From an uncultured Pelagibacteraceae bacterium (GTDB taxonomy: Bacteria > Pseudomonadota > Alphaproteobacteria > Pelagibacterales > Pelagibacteraceae): 61,764 nt of DNA. Where the stretch lies: the NCBI GenBank assembly GCA_902536925.1, contig CACAZL010000005.1:1-61764 (forward strand). Reading direction: 5' to 3'. Position numbers and translations under genes: made by a program. Shown piece by piece: positions 20,548 to 30,663 of the stretch; position 1 is the first letter of the stretch; each line of letters starts with the position of its first letter. The notes under the pieces were generated by a model. The model had not been told where the DNA came from, made no database searches, and was given only the letters and a program-made list of their open reading frames with translations.

Positions 20548-21569
20548 AAAAGATATTAATCACAGGTGGTTCGGGTTTTATTGGAACAAATTTTATAAAT
20601 TTAATCTCAAAAAAAAAGTTAAAAATATTAAATATTGATAAAATTTCAAAAATTTCTACTGCAGAAAAATTTAAAAAGATTCACAGCACTAAGAATTATT
20701 CATTTGTCAAATATAATCTTAGTGACAAGAGAAGACTACTGTCAATTTTTAACAAATTTAAACCTGATATTGTAGTAAATTTCGCAGCTGAAAGTCACGT
20801 CGATAGATCGATTTCTGATCCAATTTATTTTATAAAAAATAATATAATTTCTTCAACAAATCTTTTTTTTTCATATAAGGAATATTTCAAAAAAAGAAAA
20901 ATTAAGTTATTTCACATCTCCACAGACGAAGTATATGGATCAATTAGACAAGGCCAATTTAAGGAAAATGATAATTATAATCCATCTTCACCCTATTCAG
21001 CATCTAAAGCATCTAGTGACTTAATAGCAAAGGCTTTTAATAGAACCTACAAAACAAAAATAAAGATACTTAATTTAACAAATAATTTTGGTCCTTACCA
21101 GTATCCCGAAAAATTTATACCAACTTTAATTTTTCATTTTTTAAAAAATAAAAAGGCTCCAATCTATGGTGCAGGTTTAAATATTAGAGAATGGATGTAT
21201 GTAGATGATTGTTGCAATGCAATAGTTAAATGTATTTTTTCAGATGTTAAGTACGAACAATTAAATATAGGTTCTGGCGTAAGAATTACAAATTTAGATT
21301 TGGCTAAATTATTATTCAAAATAATGAAAAAAAGAAAGTTAACAAAATTAAAGGAAAACAATTTTTTAAAGAATGTTAAGGATAGACCAGGGCATGATAT
21401 AAGATACGCTTTAAATAGTAATTTTTTTAAAAAAAATATAAAACTTAATATAAGTAAAAATTTAAAAAATGGACTTATTAGTACTATCAATTGGTATATT
21501 GAAAATAAAAAGTGGCTCAAAAGCGTCAACAAATCTTATGACTTCAAAAGGCTAGGTCTCATTGATTAA
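20544..21569 (+). CDS. rfbB: dTDP-glucose 4,6-dehydratase
   Basis: This extended SDR of 341 residues produces dTDP-4-keto-6-deoxyglucose. It has the Rossmann loop ITGGSGFIGTNFI, the AAESHVDRSI motif characteristic of RmlB, the catalytic STDEVYGS and YSASKASSD (Tyr/Lys) and the NNFGPYQYPEKFIP segment. I start it at ATG 20544, overlapping the preceding stop (ATGA). A frame extending to 20517 would add nine unlikely residues. The end overlaps the next gene by eight bases. Confidence 0.94.
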   Translation: MKKILITGGSGFIGTNFINLISKKKLKILNIDKISKISTAEKFKKIHSTKNYSFVKYNLSDKRRLLSIFNKFKPDIVVNFAAESHVDRSISDPIYFIKNNIISSTNLFFSYKEYFKKRKIKLFHISTDEVYGSIRQGQFKENDNYNPSSPYSASKASSDLIAKAFNRTYKTKIKILNLTNNFGPYQYPEKFIPTLIFHFLKNKKAPIYGAGLNIREWMYVDDCCNAIVKCIFSDVKYEQLNIGSGVRITNLDLAKLLFKIMKKRKLTKLKENNFLKNVKDRPGHDIRYALNSNFFKKNIKLNISKNLKNGLISTINWYIENKKWLKSVNKSYDFKRLGLID

Positions 21570-22437
21570 AAAAGCAATTATTCTTTGTGGTGGTACAGGT
21601 TCTAGAATGTATCCTTTAACATATTCTATTAATAAACAACTTTTACCTCTTTTTGATAAACCAATGTTTTATTATCCATTATCATTAATGATGTTATGTG
21701 GTGTAAAAGATTTTATTTTTATAATAAATAAGGGTCAACAAGAAAAATTCGAAAAAGCAATTGGGGATCAAAGAGATCTTGGTATTAAAATAAAATTTGT
21801 TGTTCAAGATAAACCTAGAGGCCTTGCAGATGCTTTTATAATTACAGAAAAATTAATCAAAGATAATTCAATAGCCATGATACTTGGCGACAACTTCTTT
21901 TTTGGAAATATGCTATCTCCTCTAATTAAGGAATCATTTAATAGATCTAGTGGCTGTAATATTTATCTTTACCCAAGCAATAAGACTTCATCATATGGTG
22001 TTGTAGAATTTGATAAAAAAAATAAAATAAAAAAAATTATTGAAAAACCTAAAAAATCTAATTCAAAATTAATAATAACTGGACTTTATGTTTTCGACAA
22101 ACAAGTTTCATCTATTGCAAAAAAATTAAAGCCATCAAAAAGAAAAGAGTTAGAGATTGTAGATTTAATAAATGAATATAAAAAAATAAATAAATTAAAA
22201 ACGATTCAACTTGGCAGGGGTTCAGCATGGATGGATGTTGGTAACTTTATAGATTTACAAAGTACAAGTAATTTTATTCAAAACATTGAAGAAAGACAGA
22301 ATTATAAAATAGGATGTATCGAAGAAATAGCATTTAATAATAATTGGATATCAAAAAAAAATATTGAGAATAGAGTGAGTTTTTACTCAAATACAAATTA
22401 CTCCAAATATTTAAAATCATTTATTTCATCAAAATGA
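21562..22437 (+). CDS. rfbA: Glucose-1-phosphate thymidylyltransferase
   Basis: This 291-residue nucleotidyltransferase makes dTDP-glucose from dTTP and glucose-1-phosphate. Motifs are IILCGGTGSRMYPLT (nucleotide loop), KQLLPLFDKPMFYYPLS, MILGDNFFFG (metal Asp), EKPKKSNS and GRGSAWMDVGN. It begins at a TTG inside the end of rmlB (8-bp overlap); no in-frame ATG keeps the N-terminal loop. It ends with an ATGA overlap to the epimerase gene. Confidence 0.93.
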   Translation: MIKKAIILCGGTGSRMYPLTYSINKQLLPLFDKPMFYYPLSLMMLCGVKDFIFIINKGQQEKFEKAIGDQRDLGIKIKFVVQDKPRGLADAFIITEKLIKDNSIAMILGDNFFFGNMLSPLIKESFNRSSGCNIYLYPSNKTSSYGVVEFDKKNKIKKIIEKPKKSNSKLIITGLYVFDKQVSSIAKKLKPSKRKELEIVDLINEYKKINKLKTIQLGRGSAWMDVGNFIDLQSTSNFIQNIEERQNYKIGCIEEIAFNNNWISKKNIENRVSFYSNTNYSKYLKSFISSK

Positions 22438-22910
22438 AGCCTATAAAATTTAAAATTAAAAATTTTTATGATAATAGGGGTTTTCTAACAGAGTTAATGC
22501 CTAATAAAATTAAATTAAACTTTAACTATAGTATAATTACTTTTTCTAGAAAAAATGTATTAAGAGGAATGCACTATAACAATACAGGTAGAGAGTGTAA
22601 GCTGATATATATGCTAGATGGTAAAATTTATGATGTGCTTGTTAATTTAAATAAAGGTAAAAACTTTGGAAAAGTATTTTACTTCACACTAAAAAAAAAT
22701 GATCTTTTATTTATCCCCGAAGGTTTTGCTCATGGATATCATTGTTTAGCAAAGCGAAATTCTATCTTATATTTTTTAAATCAAAAGTATAAAAAAAAAA
22801 ACAATACAGGATTTAGTTGGGACGATAAAAGTTTTAATATAAAATGGAATACAAATAAACCTATACTTTCAAATAAGGATAAAAATTTAAAAAGGTATTT
22901 TAAAAATTGA
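22434..22910 (+). CDS. rfbC: dTDP-4-dehydro-6-deoxyhexose 3,5- (or 5-) epimerase, RmlC-like cupin
   Basis: This 158-residue cupin has the RmlC hallmarks DNRGFLTEL, VLRGMHYNN with the catalytic His, VLVNLNKGKNFGK and FIPEGFAHGYHCL. It is slightly shorter than classical RmlC (about 180). In this operon the substrate may already have been deoxygenated at C2, so it could act as a C5-epimerase like TylK/KijD11 rather than in rhamnose synthesis. Start and stop overlap neighbours by four bases each. Confidence 0.85.
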   Translation: MKPIKFKIKNFYDNRGFLTELMPNKIKLNFNYSIITFSRKNVLRGMHYNNTGRECKLIYMLDGKIYDVLVNLNKGKNFGKVFYFTLKKNDLLFIPEGFAHGYHCLAKRNSILYFLNQKYKKKNNTGFSWDDKSFNIKWNTNKPILSNKDKNLKRYFKN

Positions 22911-23617
22911 AAACAATTTTAATTTCAGGCGGTGATGGAAAATTTGCTAGAAGTTTAAAAAACATTAAAAATAAATACAGAATTCTTACACCAAATAAAA
23001 AGCAGCTGAATATTCTTTATCAGAATTCGATTAACAACTATTTATCGAGAAATAAAATTGATTATTTTATTCATGCTGCAGCATTCTCAACGCCAATGAT
23101 AAAACATAAAAAAGAGATTAATAGAAGTATTTCAACTAACATAATAGGTTCTGCTAATGTTGCTGTATGTTGTTCAAAAAAAAACATTAAATTAATTTAT
23201 ATTTCAACAAATTTTGTCTATCCCGGAAAAAAAGGAAATTATAGAGAAACAGACAACATAAATCCTGTTAATGAATATGGTTGGTCAAAATTGGGAGGCG
23301 AATGTGCAATGCATATTTATAAAAATACTTTGATATTAAGAATTTGTATGAATGAAGATATTTTTCCTCATAAAGCAGCATACGTCAACTACATTACTAG
23401 TTTTTTGAAAAAAAGTGATGCTGCAAAGATAACTTTAAAACTTTTGAATAAAAAGGGAGTTATTAATGTTGGAGGAAGAATACAAAGTGCTTATAATTTT
23501 GCTAAAAGTATGAATAGTAAAATTAAGAGAATTAAAATGACTAAATCAACAAAAAAATTGTTAGGTACAAATACTAGTATCAATGTTAATAAACTTAGCA
23601 AAATTAAAGTTTTATGA
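22907..23617 (+). CDS. RmlD-like NAD(P)-dependent sugar reductase (putative 4-ketoreductase)
   Basis: This 236-residue SDR begins LISGGDGKFARSL and has HAAAFSTP, LIYISTNFVYPG and the catalytic YGWSKLGGE (Tyr/Lys). It is shorter than typical RmlD (about 290-300), mainly in the C-terminal substrate-binding lobe. In the operon context the expected step is reduction of the 4-keto group of a dTDP-deoxysugar. Translation starts at TTG within a TTGA overlap with the previous stop. An epimerase role cannot be excluded. Confidence 0.75.
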   Translation: MKTILISGGDGKFARSLKNIKNKYRILTPNKKQLNILYQNSINNYLSRNKIDYFIHAAAFSTPMIKHKKEINRSISTNIIGSANVAVCCSKKNIKLIYISTNFVYPGKKGNYRETDNINPVNEYGWSKLGGECAMHIYKNTLILRICMNEDIFPHKAAYVNYITSFLKKSDAAKITLKLLNKKGVINVGGRIQSAYNFAKSMNSKIKRIKMTKSTKKLLGTNTSINVNKLSKIKVL

Positions 23618-24795
23618 AAAAAGTTATTTTTTTAGACCTTGGCAAACATCCTATAACAAATAATTTCCTTAAAACTCCAAAGCCGGATAAAGAATTTTTT
23701 TACAATCTTAAACTTGTTTTTAATAATAAAACAAAGCTTATCTCTCTTGCAAATTTTGTGAAACCAAAAATGATGTTTAATGATACCTATGCTCATCGAG
23801 CGTCAGCATCAATGACAATGCAAAATGCGTATAATAAATTAGCTGAAAAAATTAAAAAAAAATACGATCCAAAAAAAATATTAGAAATTGGTAGCAACGA
23901 TGGTGTTTTTATTAAAAATTTTAAAAAAGTAAAAAATATAGGAGTTGAGCCTTGTAAAAATCTTGCAAAAATTACAAAAAATATGGGAATTGAAACTTAT
24001 GATGAGTTCTGGGACTTCAAATTGTCGAATAAAATTAAAGAGAAACACGGTAAAATTGATTTAATTTATTCTGCTAATACTATTAGTCATATTCACAACC
24101 TTTCAGAAACTTTTAAAGCAATTAAAAATTTACTTGGGGAAGATGGAATTTTTATTTTAGAAGATCCATCTTTAATGGAAAGTTTAAAAAATGTTGCTTA
24201 TGACCAATTTTATGATGAACATTCATATGTTTTTTCGATTACAGCGTTAAAAAATATTACAAAAGATTTTGATCTTGAAATATTTAAAATTGAAAAATTA
24301 AAAACTCACGGTGGCTCTAACAGGGTTTATTTTAAAAAAATTGATAATAAAAAATATAAAGTTTCAAAAATTGTAATGAAACAACTAAAAAATGAAAAAA
24401 AATATGGAATAAATCAATTAAAAACATATACGAAATTTGCCTCAAAAGTAAAAAAATCTAAAAGAAATCTCATTAAAATATTTAAAAAATTGAAAAAGAT
24501 TAATAAAACAGTAATTGGATATGGAGCAACATACAAATCAAGTACTGTGCTGAACTATTGTAAATTAAATTCAAATTTTATTAAGTATTTTTTAGACACA
24601 ACACCTACTAAAAAGGGAAAGTATACTCCAGGAACACATATACCTATTTTCAAATATAAGGGAATACCAAAAAATATTGATTATGCTTTTCTTGGAGCTT
24701 GGAATTTTAAGGATGAAATATTCAAAAAGGAAAAGAGTTTTATAAAAAGAGGTGGAAAATTTATTACTCACGTACCAAATCCAAAAATTCTATGA
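23614..24795 (+). CDS. Deoxysugar C-methyltransferase (TylC3/KijD1-like), N-terminal zinc cysteines absent
   Basis: This 393-residue SAM-dependent enzyme matches the sugar C-methyltransferase family. It has the LDLGKHPITNNFL N-terminal segment, SAM loop ILEIGSNDG (89-97), IGVEPCKNL, EDPSLME with YDQFYDEHSYVFS, GGSNRVYF, and a C-terminal Rossmann-like lobe with VIGYGATYKS and FITHVPNP. Family members add a methyl group at C3 of a 4-keto-2,6-dideoxyhexose. Known members carry four N-terminal zinc-binding cysteines; here the first Cys is residue 114, so the zinc site is missing. The gene overlaps both neighbours by four bases. Confidence 0.88.
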   Translation: MKKVIFLDLGKHPITNNFLKTPKPDKEFFYNLKLVFNNKTKLISLANFVKPKMMFNDTYAHRASASMTMQNAYNKLAEKIKKKYDPKKILEIGSNDGVFIKNFKKVKNIGVEPCKNLAKITKNMGIETYDEFWDFKLSNKIKEKHGKIDLIYSANTISHIHNLSETFKAIKNLLGEDGIFILEDPSLMESLKNVAYDQFYDEHSYVFSITALKNITKDFDLEIFKIEKLKTHGGSNRVYFKKIDNKKYKVSKIVMKQLKNEKKYGINQLKTYTKFASKVKKSKRNLIKIFKKLKKINKTVIGYGATYKSSTVLNYCKLNSNFIKYFLDTTPTKKGKYTPGTHIPIFKYKGIPKNIDYAFLGAWNFKDEIFKKEKSFIKRGGKFITHVPNPKIL

Positions 24796-25499
24796 AAACT
24801 AAAAAAAAAGATTTAATTGATTTAAGAAAAGAACTTGCATCAAAAAAAAAACCTATTCATTCTCTAGTTTCAATAAAAAATTGGTACAAAAAAATTATAA
24901 AAAAATCCAATATTAAAGTAAAAACCATACCTTTAGAAAAATGTAAAGAGTGGAAGAAGGACAAAAATGGACAATTATATCATACGTCAGGTGGTTTTTA
25001 CAAAGTAGAAGGAGTCAGAATTATTAATTCATTTAATAGAGAGGTAAAAAAAGGATGGGATCAACCTATGTTCACTGAAAAAAACTTTGATGGTGGCATA
25101 TTGGGTTTATTAAAAACAAATATAAATAGTAACCCTCATTATTTAGTAAACGCAAAATTTGAACCAGGTAATTATAAATTCATTCAATTAAGTCCTACAG
25201 TTCAAGCGACTTTTAGTAATATAAATAAAATGCATGGTGGCAGTGATGTTAAATTTTTAAATTTTTTTAAGAGCCCAAAAAAAAATAAATGTAGAATCAT
25301 CTTTAGGCAGTGGGTTTCAGAGGAAGGTGGAAGATTAAGAAATAAAAGGAATCTTGGCATGCTAGTTGATTATTATGGACATGATAAGATTAACTGCGGT
25401 TTAGATTACAAGTGGCTAACCTTAGGTCAAATAAAAACATTAATTCAAGAAAATGCTATGGTTAATCCTCATCTTAGAACCTTAGTATCATTTATTTAA
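24792..25499 (+). CDS. NDP-hexose 2,3-dehydratase family protein, single-repeat form
   Basis: This 235-residue protein shows the EvaA/TylX3 signature: FYKVEGVRI, the GILGLL segment, HYLVNAKFEPGNY, IQLSPTVQATFSN, RQWVSEEGGRL and GRL/LGMLVDY. The family removes the C2 hydroxyl of dTDP-4-keto-6-deoxyglucose, giving a 3,4-diketo sugar. Characterised enzymes are about 450-490 residues built from two tandem repeats; this one is half that size and contains one repeat. It may work as a dimer. It overlaps the C-methyltransferase gene by four bases and the reductase gene by one. Confidence 0.82.
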   Translation: MKTKKKDLIDLRKELASKKKPIHSLVSIKNWYKKIIKKSNIKVKTIPLEKCKEWKKDKNGQLYHTSGGFYKVEGVRIINSFNREVKKGWDQPMFTEKNFDGGILGLLKTNINSNPHYLVNAKFEPGNYKFIQLSPTVQATFSNINKMHGGSDVKFLNFFKSPKKNKCRIIFRQWVSEEGGRLRNKRNLGMLVDYYGHDKINCGLDYKWLTLGQIKTLIQENAMVNPHLRTLVSFI

Positions 25500-26425
25500 T
25501 GATTAAATTGGGTATATGGTCTTATAGTAATCATTTTAAATATAAAGTTTTTCCAAGTATAAAAAACAACAGAAAAATCAATGTTGTAGCAATTTTAAGT
25601 AATAAAGAAAAAGATAAAAAGCTTGAGTTAAAGAATATTAAATGGTTCAAAAATAAGAAAAGTTTTTTTGATTTTTGCAATTTAGATTACGTCTATATAT
25701 CATCAATCAATTCAAAACATTTTGTAGATTGTAAGTATGCCCTAAATAAAAATGTAAATGTAATCTGCGAAAAACCAATGTGTCTTGATTTAGATCAATT
25801 AAATAAATTAAACAAAATAGCTAGAGAAAAAAGAAAAAATATTTTTGAAATGATACAATATACTTCTCATCCTTTATTTATTAAACTAAGAAAAATTTTA
25901 TCAAGCAAAAAAATTGGTGAAATAACAAAAGTCGAAAGTTCTTTTAAAATACCTTTGAATGACAGAAAAAATTTTAGATTCCATAATAATTATGGTGGCG
26001 GAGCTTTATTTGATGTTGGTTTTTATCCAATCTCTACAATGTTCACATTATTTGGTTCAAAAAGAATTAAAATTGAAAAAATTAAATTCAATAAAAAAAA
26101 TAAATTAGATATTTCTGGTAATTTGTTCACTATAAACGAAGAAGGAATAAGATTTTATCTAAAATGGGGGTTTAATTCTTTGTATGAAAATTATATAAAT
26201 ATTTATGGAAAAAAAGGGAAAATAAAAGTCAATTTTATTTTCTCAAAAAGTGTCGAACAATCCGGTAAAATTGAAATTTTAAAAAAGAAAAAAGAAATAA
26301 TAAAAGTTGAAAATGCTAATCAAATTAATTTAGCTTTTAATGAAATATTTTTTAAAGAAAAATTTGAAAAAAAAATGAAATTTAGTTCTCAAATTTTACA
26401 GATAATTGAAAAAGTAAGAAATTAA
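25499..26425 (+). CDS. Gfo/Idh/MocA oxidoreductase, putative sugar 3-ketoreductase
   Basis: This 308-residue protein has an N-terminal Rossmann fold (IKLGIWSYSNHF) and the family signature VNVICEKPMCLDLDQL with the catalytic Lys. A C-terminal beta-sheet domain includes GGGALFDVGFYPI. KijD10, SpnN and UrdT, which reduce the 3-keto group made by a 2,3-dehydratase, belong to this superfamily, and the gene directly follows such a dehydratase. The 3-ketoreductase assignment rests on this context. It is the last gene of the sugar operon; 18 bp separate it from the convergent lepA. Confidence 0.82.
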   Translation: MIKLGIWSYSNHFKYKVFPSIKNNRKINVVAILSNKEKDKKLELKNIKWFKNKKSFFDFCNLDYVYISSINSKHFVDCKYALNKNVNVICEKPMCLDLDQLNKLNKIAREKRKNIFEMIQYTSHPLFIKLRKILSSKKIGEITKVESSFKIPLNDRKNFRFHNNYGGGALFDVGFYPISTMFTLFGSKRIKIEKIKFNKKNKLDISGNLFTINEEGIRFYLKWGFNSLYENYINIYGKKGKIKVNFIFSKSVEQSGKIEILKKKKEIIKVENANQINLAFNEIFFKEKFEKKMKFSSQILQIIEKVRN

Positions 26426-26443
26426 GTGAGATCTATAAATAAT

Positions 26444-28252
26444 TTATTCTTTGCTAATTTTTAATACTCCAATAAATGCTTCTTGAGGAATCTCAACTTT
26501 TCCAAATTGCTTAGCTCTAGCTTTACCTTTTTTCTGTTTTTCTAGCAGCTTTCTTTTTCTATCTGTCGCTCCACCTCCATGAATTTTTGTTAAAACATCT
26601 TTTTTAAAACCTTTGATAGTTTCTCTAGCAATAATTTTACCGCCAATAGCTGCTTGAATCGGTATCATAAAGTTGTGTCTTGGGATTAAATCTTTTAATT
26701 TTTCACAGACCTCTCTACCTGTAGTTTGAGCAAAATCTTTATGTATCATCATTGCAAGAGCATCAACAGGTTCTGAGTTTACAAGTATATTCATTTTTAC
26801 TAGATCTCCTTCTTTGTGATCAATAATTTCATAATCAAAACTTGCATATCCGCTAGTCATAGATTTAAGACGATCATTAAAATCAAATACGACCTCATTT
26901 AAAGGTATTTCATAATTAATTACTGCACGATTTCCTGAATAACTTAAATTGGTTTGTATACCTCTTTTATTTTGACATAACTTAATAATTGATCCCAAAT
27001 ACTGATCTGGAGTTATAATTGTAGCTTTTATCCATGGTTCTTCGATAAATTTTATATAATTAGGATCAGGTAAATTTGAGGGATTTTGAAGTTCTACAGT
27101 TTCACCATTATTTAAGTGAACTTTGTAAACAACACCAGGTGTTGTGGTTAATAAATTAATATCAAATTCTCTTTCAAGCCTTTCTGTGATTATTTCAAGA
27201 TGTAAGAGACCTAAAAATCCACATCTAAAACCAAGTCCTAAGGCAGATGATGATTCTGCTTCATAAGAAAAACTTGCATCATTTAATTGTAACTTAGCAA
27301 GTCCATCTTTTAACTTTTGATATTCTGAACTATCCACAGGAAACAAACCACAAAAAACCACTGGCTTACTTGGTTTAAAACCTGGTAATGCATCTTGGAG
27401 GGGATTTTCTGCATCACATATAGTATCTCCAACTTTAGTTTCTGATAAAATTTTAATACCAGTTGTAATAAAACCTATTTCTCCAGCGTTAAGTTCACTC
27501 ACATCTTTTACCTTAGGTGTAAAAACACCAACTTTTTCTACTATATATTCTTGATTTGTAGACATCATTTTTATTTTCATATTTTTTTTTAGTTTTCCGT
27601 CTATAATTCTAACCAATATAACTACTCCAAGATAAGTGTCATACCAGCTATCAACTAGTAAACATTTTAATTTGCTATTTTTTTCACCTTTAGGTCCAGG
27701 CAAAGAATTAATAATTTGCTCAAGAATTTCATCTATTCCTTGTCCAGTTTTTCCAGAGCAAGGAACGGAATTAGATGTATCTATGCCAATAACATCCTCA
27801 ATTTGATTATTTGTTCTTTCAAGATCAGATGCTGGTAGATCAATTTTATTTAATACTGGAATTATCTCATGATTTATATCAAGTGCTTGATATACATTTG
27901 CAAGTGTTTGTGCTTCTACACCTTGTGTACTATCTACAATTAATATTGAGCCCTCACATGCATAAAGGCTTCTACTAACTTCATAACTAAAATCTACATG
28001 TCCTGGGGTGTCTATAATATTTAAAATATATTTTTTACCATTTTTAGCTTTATAATTTAATTTAACTGTTTGTGCTTTAATTGTTATCCCTCTCTCTCTT
28101 TCTATATCCATAGAGTCAAGCACTTGAGATTTCATTTCTCTATCACTCAAACCTCCACATTTATGAATTATTCTGTCAGCTATAGTTGATTTGCCATGAT
28201 CTATATGAGCTATAATTGCAAAATTCCTAATGTTGTCTATTGTGTTGCCCAT
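26444..28252 (-). CDS. lepA: Elongation factor 4 (LepA)
   Basis: This 602-residue ribosome-associated GTPase has G1 [10 protein letters not shown]2 ERGITIKA, G3 DTPGHVDF and G4 NKIDLP. The LepA-specific C-terminal domain includes YASFDYE and a final basic stretch ([17 protein letters not shown]). It is thought to act on stalled or mistranslocated ribosomes. It is the promoter-distal gene of the thrS-infC-rpmI-rplT-pheST series, two bases after pheT. Length is normal. Confidence 0.97.
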   Translation of the reverse strand: MGNTIDNIRNFAIIAHIDHGKSTIADRIIHKCGGLSDREMKSQVLDSMDIERERGITIKAQTVKLNYKAKNGKKYILNIIDTPGHVDFSYEVSRSLYACEGSILIVDSTQGVEAQTLANVYQALDINHEIIPVLNKIDLPASDLERTNNQIEDVIGIDTSNSVPCSGKTGQGIDEILEQIINSLPGPKGEKNSKLKCLLVDSWYDTYLGVVILVRIIDGKLKKNMKIKMMSTNQEYIVEKVGVFTPKVKDVSELNAGEIGFITTGIKILSETKVGDTICDAENPLQDALPGFKPSKPVVFCGLFPVDSSEYQKLKDGLAKLQLNDASFSYEAESSSALGLGFRCGFLGLLHLEIITERLEREFDINLLTTTPGVVYKVHLNNGETVELQNPSNLPDPNYIKFIEEPWIKATIITPDQYLGSIIKLCQNKRGIQTNLSYSGNRAVINYEIPLNEVVFDFNDRLKSMTSGYASFDYEIIDHKEGDLVKMNILVNSEPVDALAMMIHKDFAQTTGREVCEKLKDLIPRHNFMIPIQAAIGGKIIARETIKGFKKDVLTKIHGGGATDRKRKLLEKQKKGKARAKQFGKVEIPQEAFIGVLKISKE

Positions 28253-28254
28253 AT

Positions 28255-30663
28255 TTAGGATCTAATTTTTGCGCCAGACTTTGATTCAACTGAAGAGATA
28301 ATTAGTTTATTAATGTTGTCTAGGTCATTTTCATTTAATGTTTTTTCTTCTGACTGAATAGTTACATTAACAGCTATAGATTTTTTTCCCTCTGGGATAT
28401 TTTCTCCCTCAAATACATCAAATACTCTTACTGACTTAATTAATTTGTTATCAACAGATTTAATTATATTAACTAATTCTTGAGATTTAAAATTTTTATT
28501 AATAATAAATGCAAAATCTCTCTCGGATTTTTGATAATCAGAAAATTTATATTCAGATTTTGAATCTTTTATTTTTTGATTTGACTCTTTTATGTAATCA
28601 AGACAAATTTCAAATATTACCAAACCTTCAGTTTTTATATCTAATTTTTTTATTATGCTTGGATGTATTTCACCAAAATATGCTATAGCATTTTTTTCTT
28701 TTTTATTTTGGAATACTCCTCCAGATTTTCCTGGGTGATAGTAAGAAGGAGTTCTATCATCTATAATAATATCATCTTTATTAATCCCCGCTTCATAAAG
28801 ACTTTGTATTACATCTTTTTTTACATCGAATGTATCTACAATTCTTTCTTTATCATTCCAAGATAGTCTTGAAACCTTTCCTGCTCTTACAGCACCTATC
28901 ACAGTCAGTTGATCTCCAGGATTTTTTCCTTTAAACGACGGACCAATTTCAAATAAGGAAATATCCTTAAATCCTCTATCTAAGTTTTTCTTTAAATAAA
29001 ATATCAAATTCGGAAAAATAGAATTTCTTAGAACATTTAGATCTGAACTAATCGGGTTTACAATTGGTATTTCTTCATCATTTTCTTTAAATAATTGATT
29101 AATTTTAGAATCTGTAAATGACCATGTCACGGTCTCTAAATATCCTTTAGATGCGACAGATCTTTGTAAAAAATGAAATAATTTCTGATAATAATTAAGT
29201 GTTGGCTTTAATCTTGTCTTAATAGGTTCTGAAGTATTAATATTTTCATAACCTTTGATTCTCACTATTTCTTCAACAATATCAATTGGTTGAGTTATAT
29301 CAGGTCTCCAAGAGGGTACTACTAACTTTAAAATTTTTTTATTCTTAGATACATTAAAACCTAACTTTTCTAGTATTTTGATTAATTCTTTATTTTCAAC
29401 ATTAAATCCAGTCGTTTTTTCAAAAAGAAATGGATCAAAATTTATTATTGTTTTTTTATAATTTTCGATTTTTTTTACATCTAAATTGCTTATTTCACCT
29501 CCGCAAATTTGTTTTATTAGTTCAGAAGCTTTTATTAATCCTTCTTCAATTGAAAGGGGATCTATACCTCTTTCGAATCTGAATTTTGCATCTGTATCTA
29601 TATTTAATTGTTTAGAGGTTTTTCTTATTGAACGTGGTAAAAAATAAGCAGATTCTAATAATATATTTTTAGTCGAATACTCTGTTCCAGATCTTGTCCC
29701 ACCAATTATACCGCCAAGACCAAGAACTCCAGATCTGTCAGAAATAACGCACATATCATTTTCTAAAATATATTTTTTATTATCTAAGGCTTCGAAGCTT
29801 TCTCCTTTAGAAGAACTTCTAACAATAATTTCATTATCTATTTTATCTGCATCATAAGCGTGTAATGGTCTATTTAAATCAAACATTACATAATTAGTAA
29901 TATCGACTATCGCAGATATTGGTTTTTGACCTAAAGACAGAATTTTGTCTTTTAGCCATTTTGGACTCTCTTTATTTGTTACACCTTTTATTAAACAACT
30001 TCCAAATATTGTGCATCCTTGAGCTTTTTCTTTTTTTATTGTTACGTTTATATTTTGATTACCTCTATATTTTAAATTGGATTTTTTATTAATTTTTAAC
30101 TTACCTGCACCAGAAGCAGATAAATCTCTAGCAATTCCTCTAACTCCTAAACAATCTGGTCTATTGGGCGTAATTGATAAATCTATTACTTTTTCAGAAG
30201 TGTTTTTAAAATATTTTTCTCCAATTTTATTTGCATATTTATTGTTTTTTAATTCTATAATTCCATCACTTTCATTGGATAATAGTAATTCTGACTCAGA
30301 ACAGAGCATTCCATATGATGTTACACCTCTTATTTTACTTATAGATAATTTCATCTGATTTTTAGGAATAATCGATCCTGGAGGTGCATAAACAGTCAAA
30401 AGACCATTTTTTGCATTTGGGGCTCCACATACTACTTCAATTGTTTTGTCGCTACCTATATCAACATCACATAACTTCAATCTATCAGCATTTGGATGAG
30501 TTTTGGCATTTATAATTTTAGCAACAATAAATGTATCTAATTCAGATGTAGAACTCTCAAAACTTTCTACTTCTAGACCAATATTGGTTAATTTATCTAT
30601 TATTTGATTATTGTTAAATTTTGTATCAAGATGGTTTTTTAACCAGTCAACTGTGAACTTCAT
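28255..30663 (-). CDS. pheT: Phenylalanine-tRNA ligase beta subunit
   Basis: This 802-residue subunit has the N-terminal EMAP-like tRNA-binding domain with [11 protein letters not shown], the B3/B4 editing domain and B5 region ([21 protein letters not shown]), then a catalytic-like core. A C-terminal ferredoxin-fold anticodon-binding domain follows ([16 protein letters not shown]). Together with PheS it charges tRNA-Phe. It overlaps the pheS stop by four bases. Confidence 0.96.
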   Translation of the reverse strand: MKFTVDWLKNHLDTKFNNNQIIDKLTNIGLEVESFESSTSELDTFIVAKIINAKTHPNADRLKLCDVDIGSDKTIEVVCGAPNAKNGLLTVYAPPGSIIPKNQMKLSISKIRGVTSYGMLCSESELLLSNESDGIIELKNNKYANKIGEKYFKNTSEKVIDLSITPNRPDCLGVRGIARDLSASGAGKLKINKKSNLKYRGNQNINVTIKKEKAQGCTIFGSCLIKGVTNKESPKWLKDKILSLGQKPISAIVDITNYVMFDLNRPLHAYDADKIDNEIIVRSSSKGESFEALDNKKYILENDMCVISDRSGVLGLGGIIGGTRSGTEYSTKNILLESAYFLPRSIRKTSKQLNIDTDAKFRFERGIDPLSIEEGLIKASELIKQICGGEISNLDVKKIENYKKTIINFDPFLFEKTTGFNVENKELIKILEKLGFNVSKNKKILKLVVPSWRPDITQPIDIVEEIVRIKGYENINTSEPIKTRLKPTLNYYQKLFHFLQRSVASKGYLETVTWSFTDSKINQLFKENDEEIPIVNPISSDLNVLRNSIFPNLIFYLKKNLDRGFKDISLFEIGPSFKGKNPGDQLTVIGAVRAGKVSRLSWNDKERIVDTFDVKKDVIQSLYEAGINKDDIIIDDRTPSYYHPGKSGGVFQNKKEKNAIAYFGEIHPSIIKKLDIKTEGLVIFEICLDYIKESNQKIKDSKSEYKFSDYQKSERDFAFIINKNFKSQELVNIIKSVDNKLIKSVRVFDVFEGENIPEGKKSIAVNVTIQSEEKTLNENDLDNINKLIISSVESKSGAKIRS

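Noticed and set aside
19668..26443. tRNA-Ser as an integration site for a mobile element carrying the sugar operon
   Set aside because: I found no integrase, transposase or repeat of the tRNA 3' end near 26425-26443, so only the position is suggestive.
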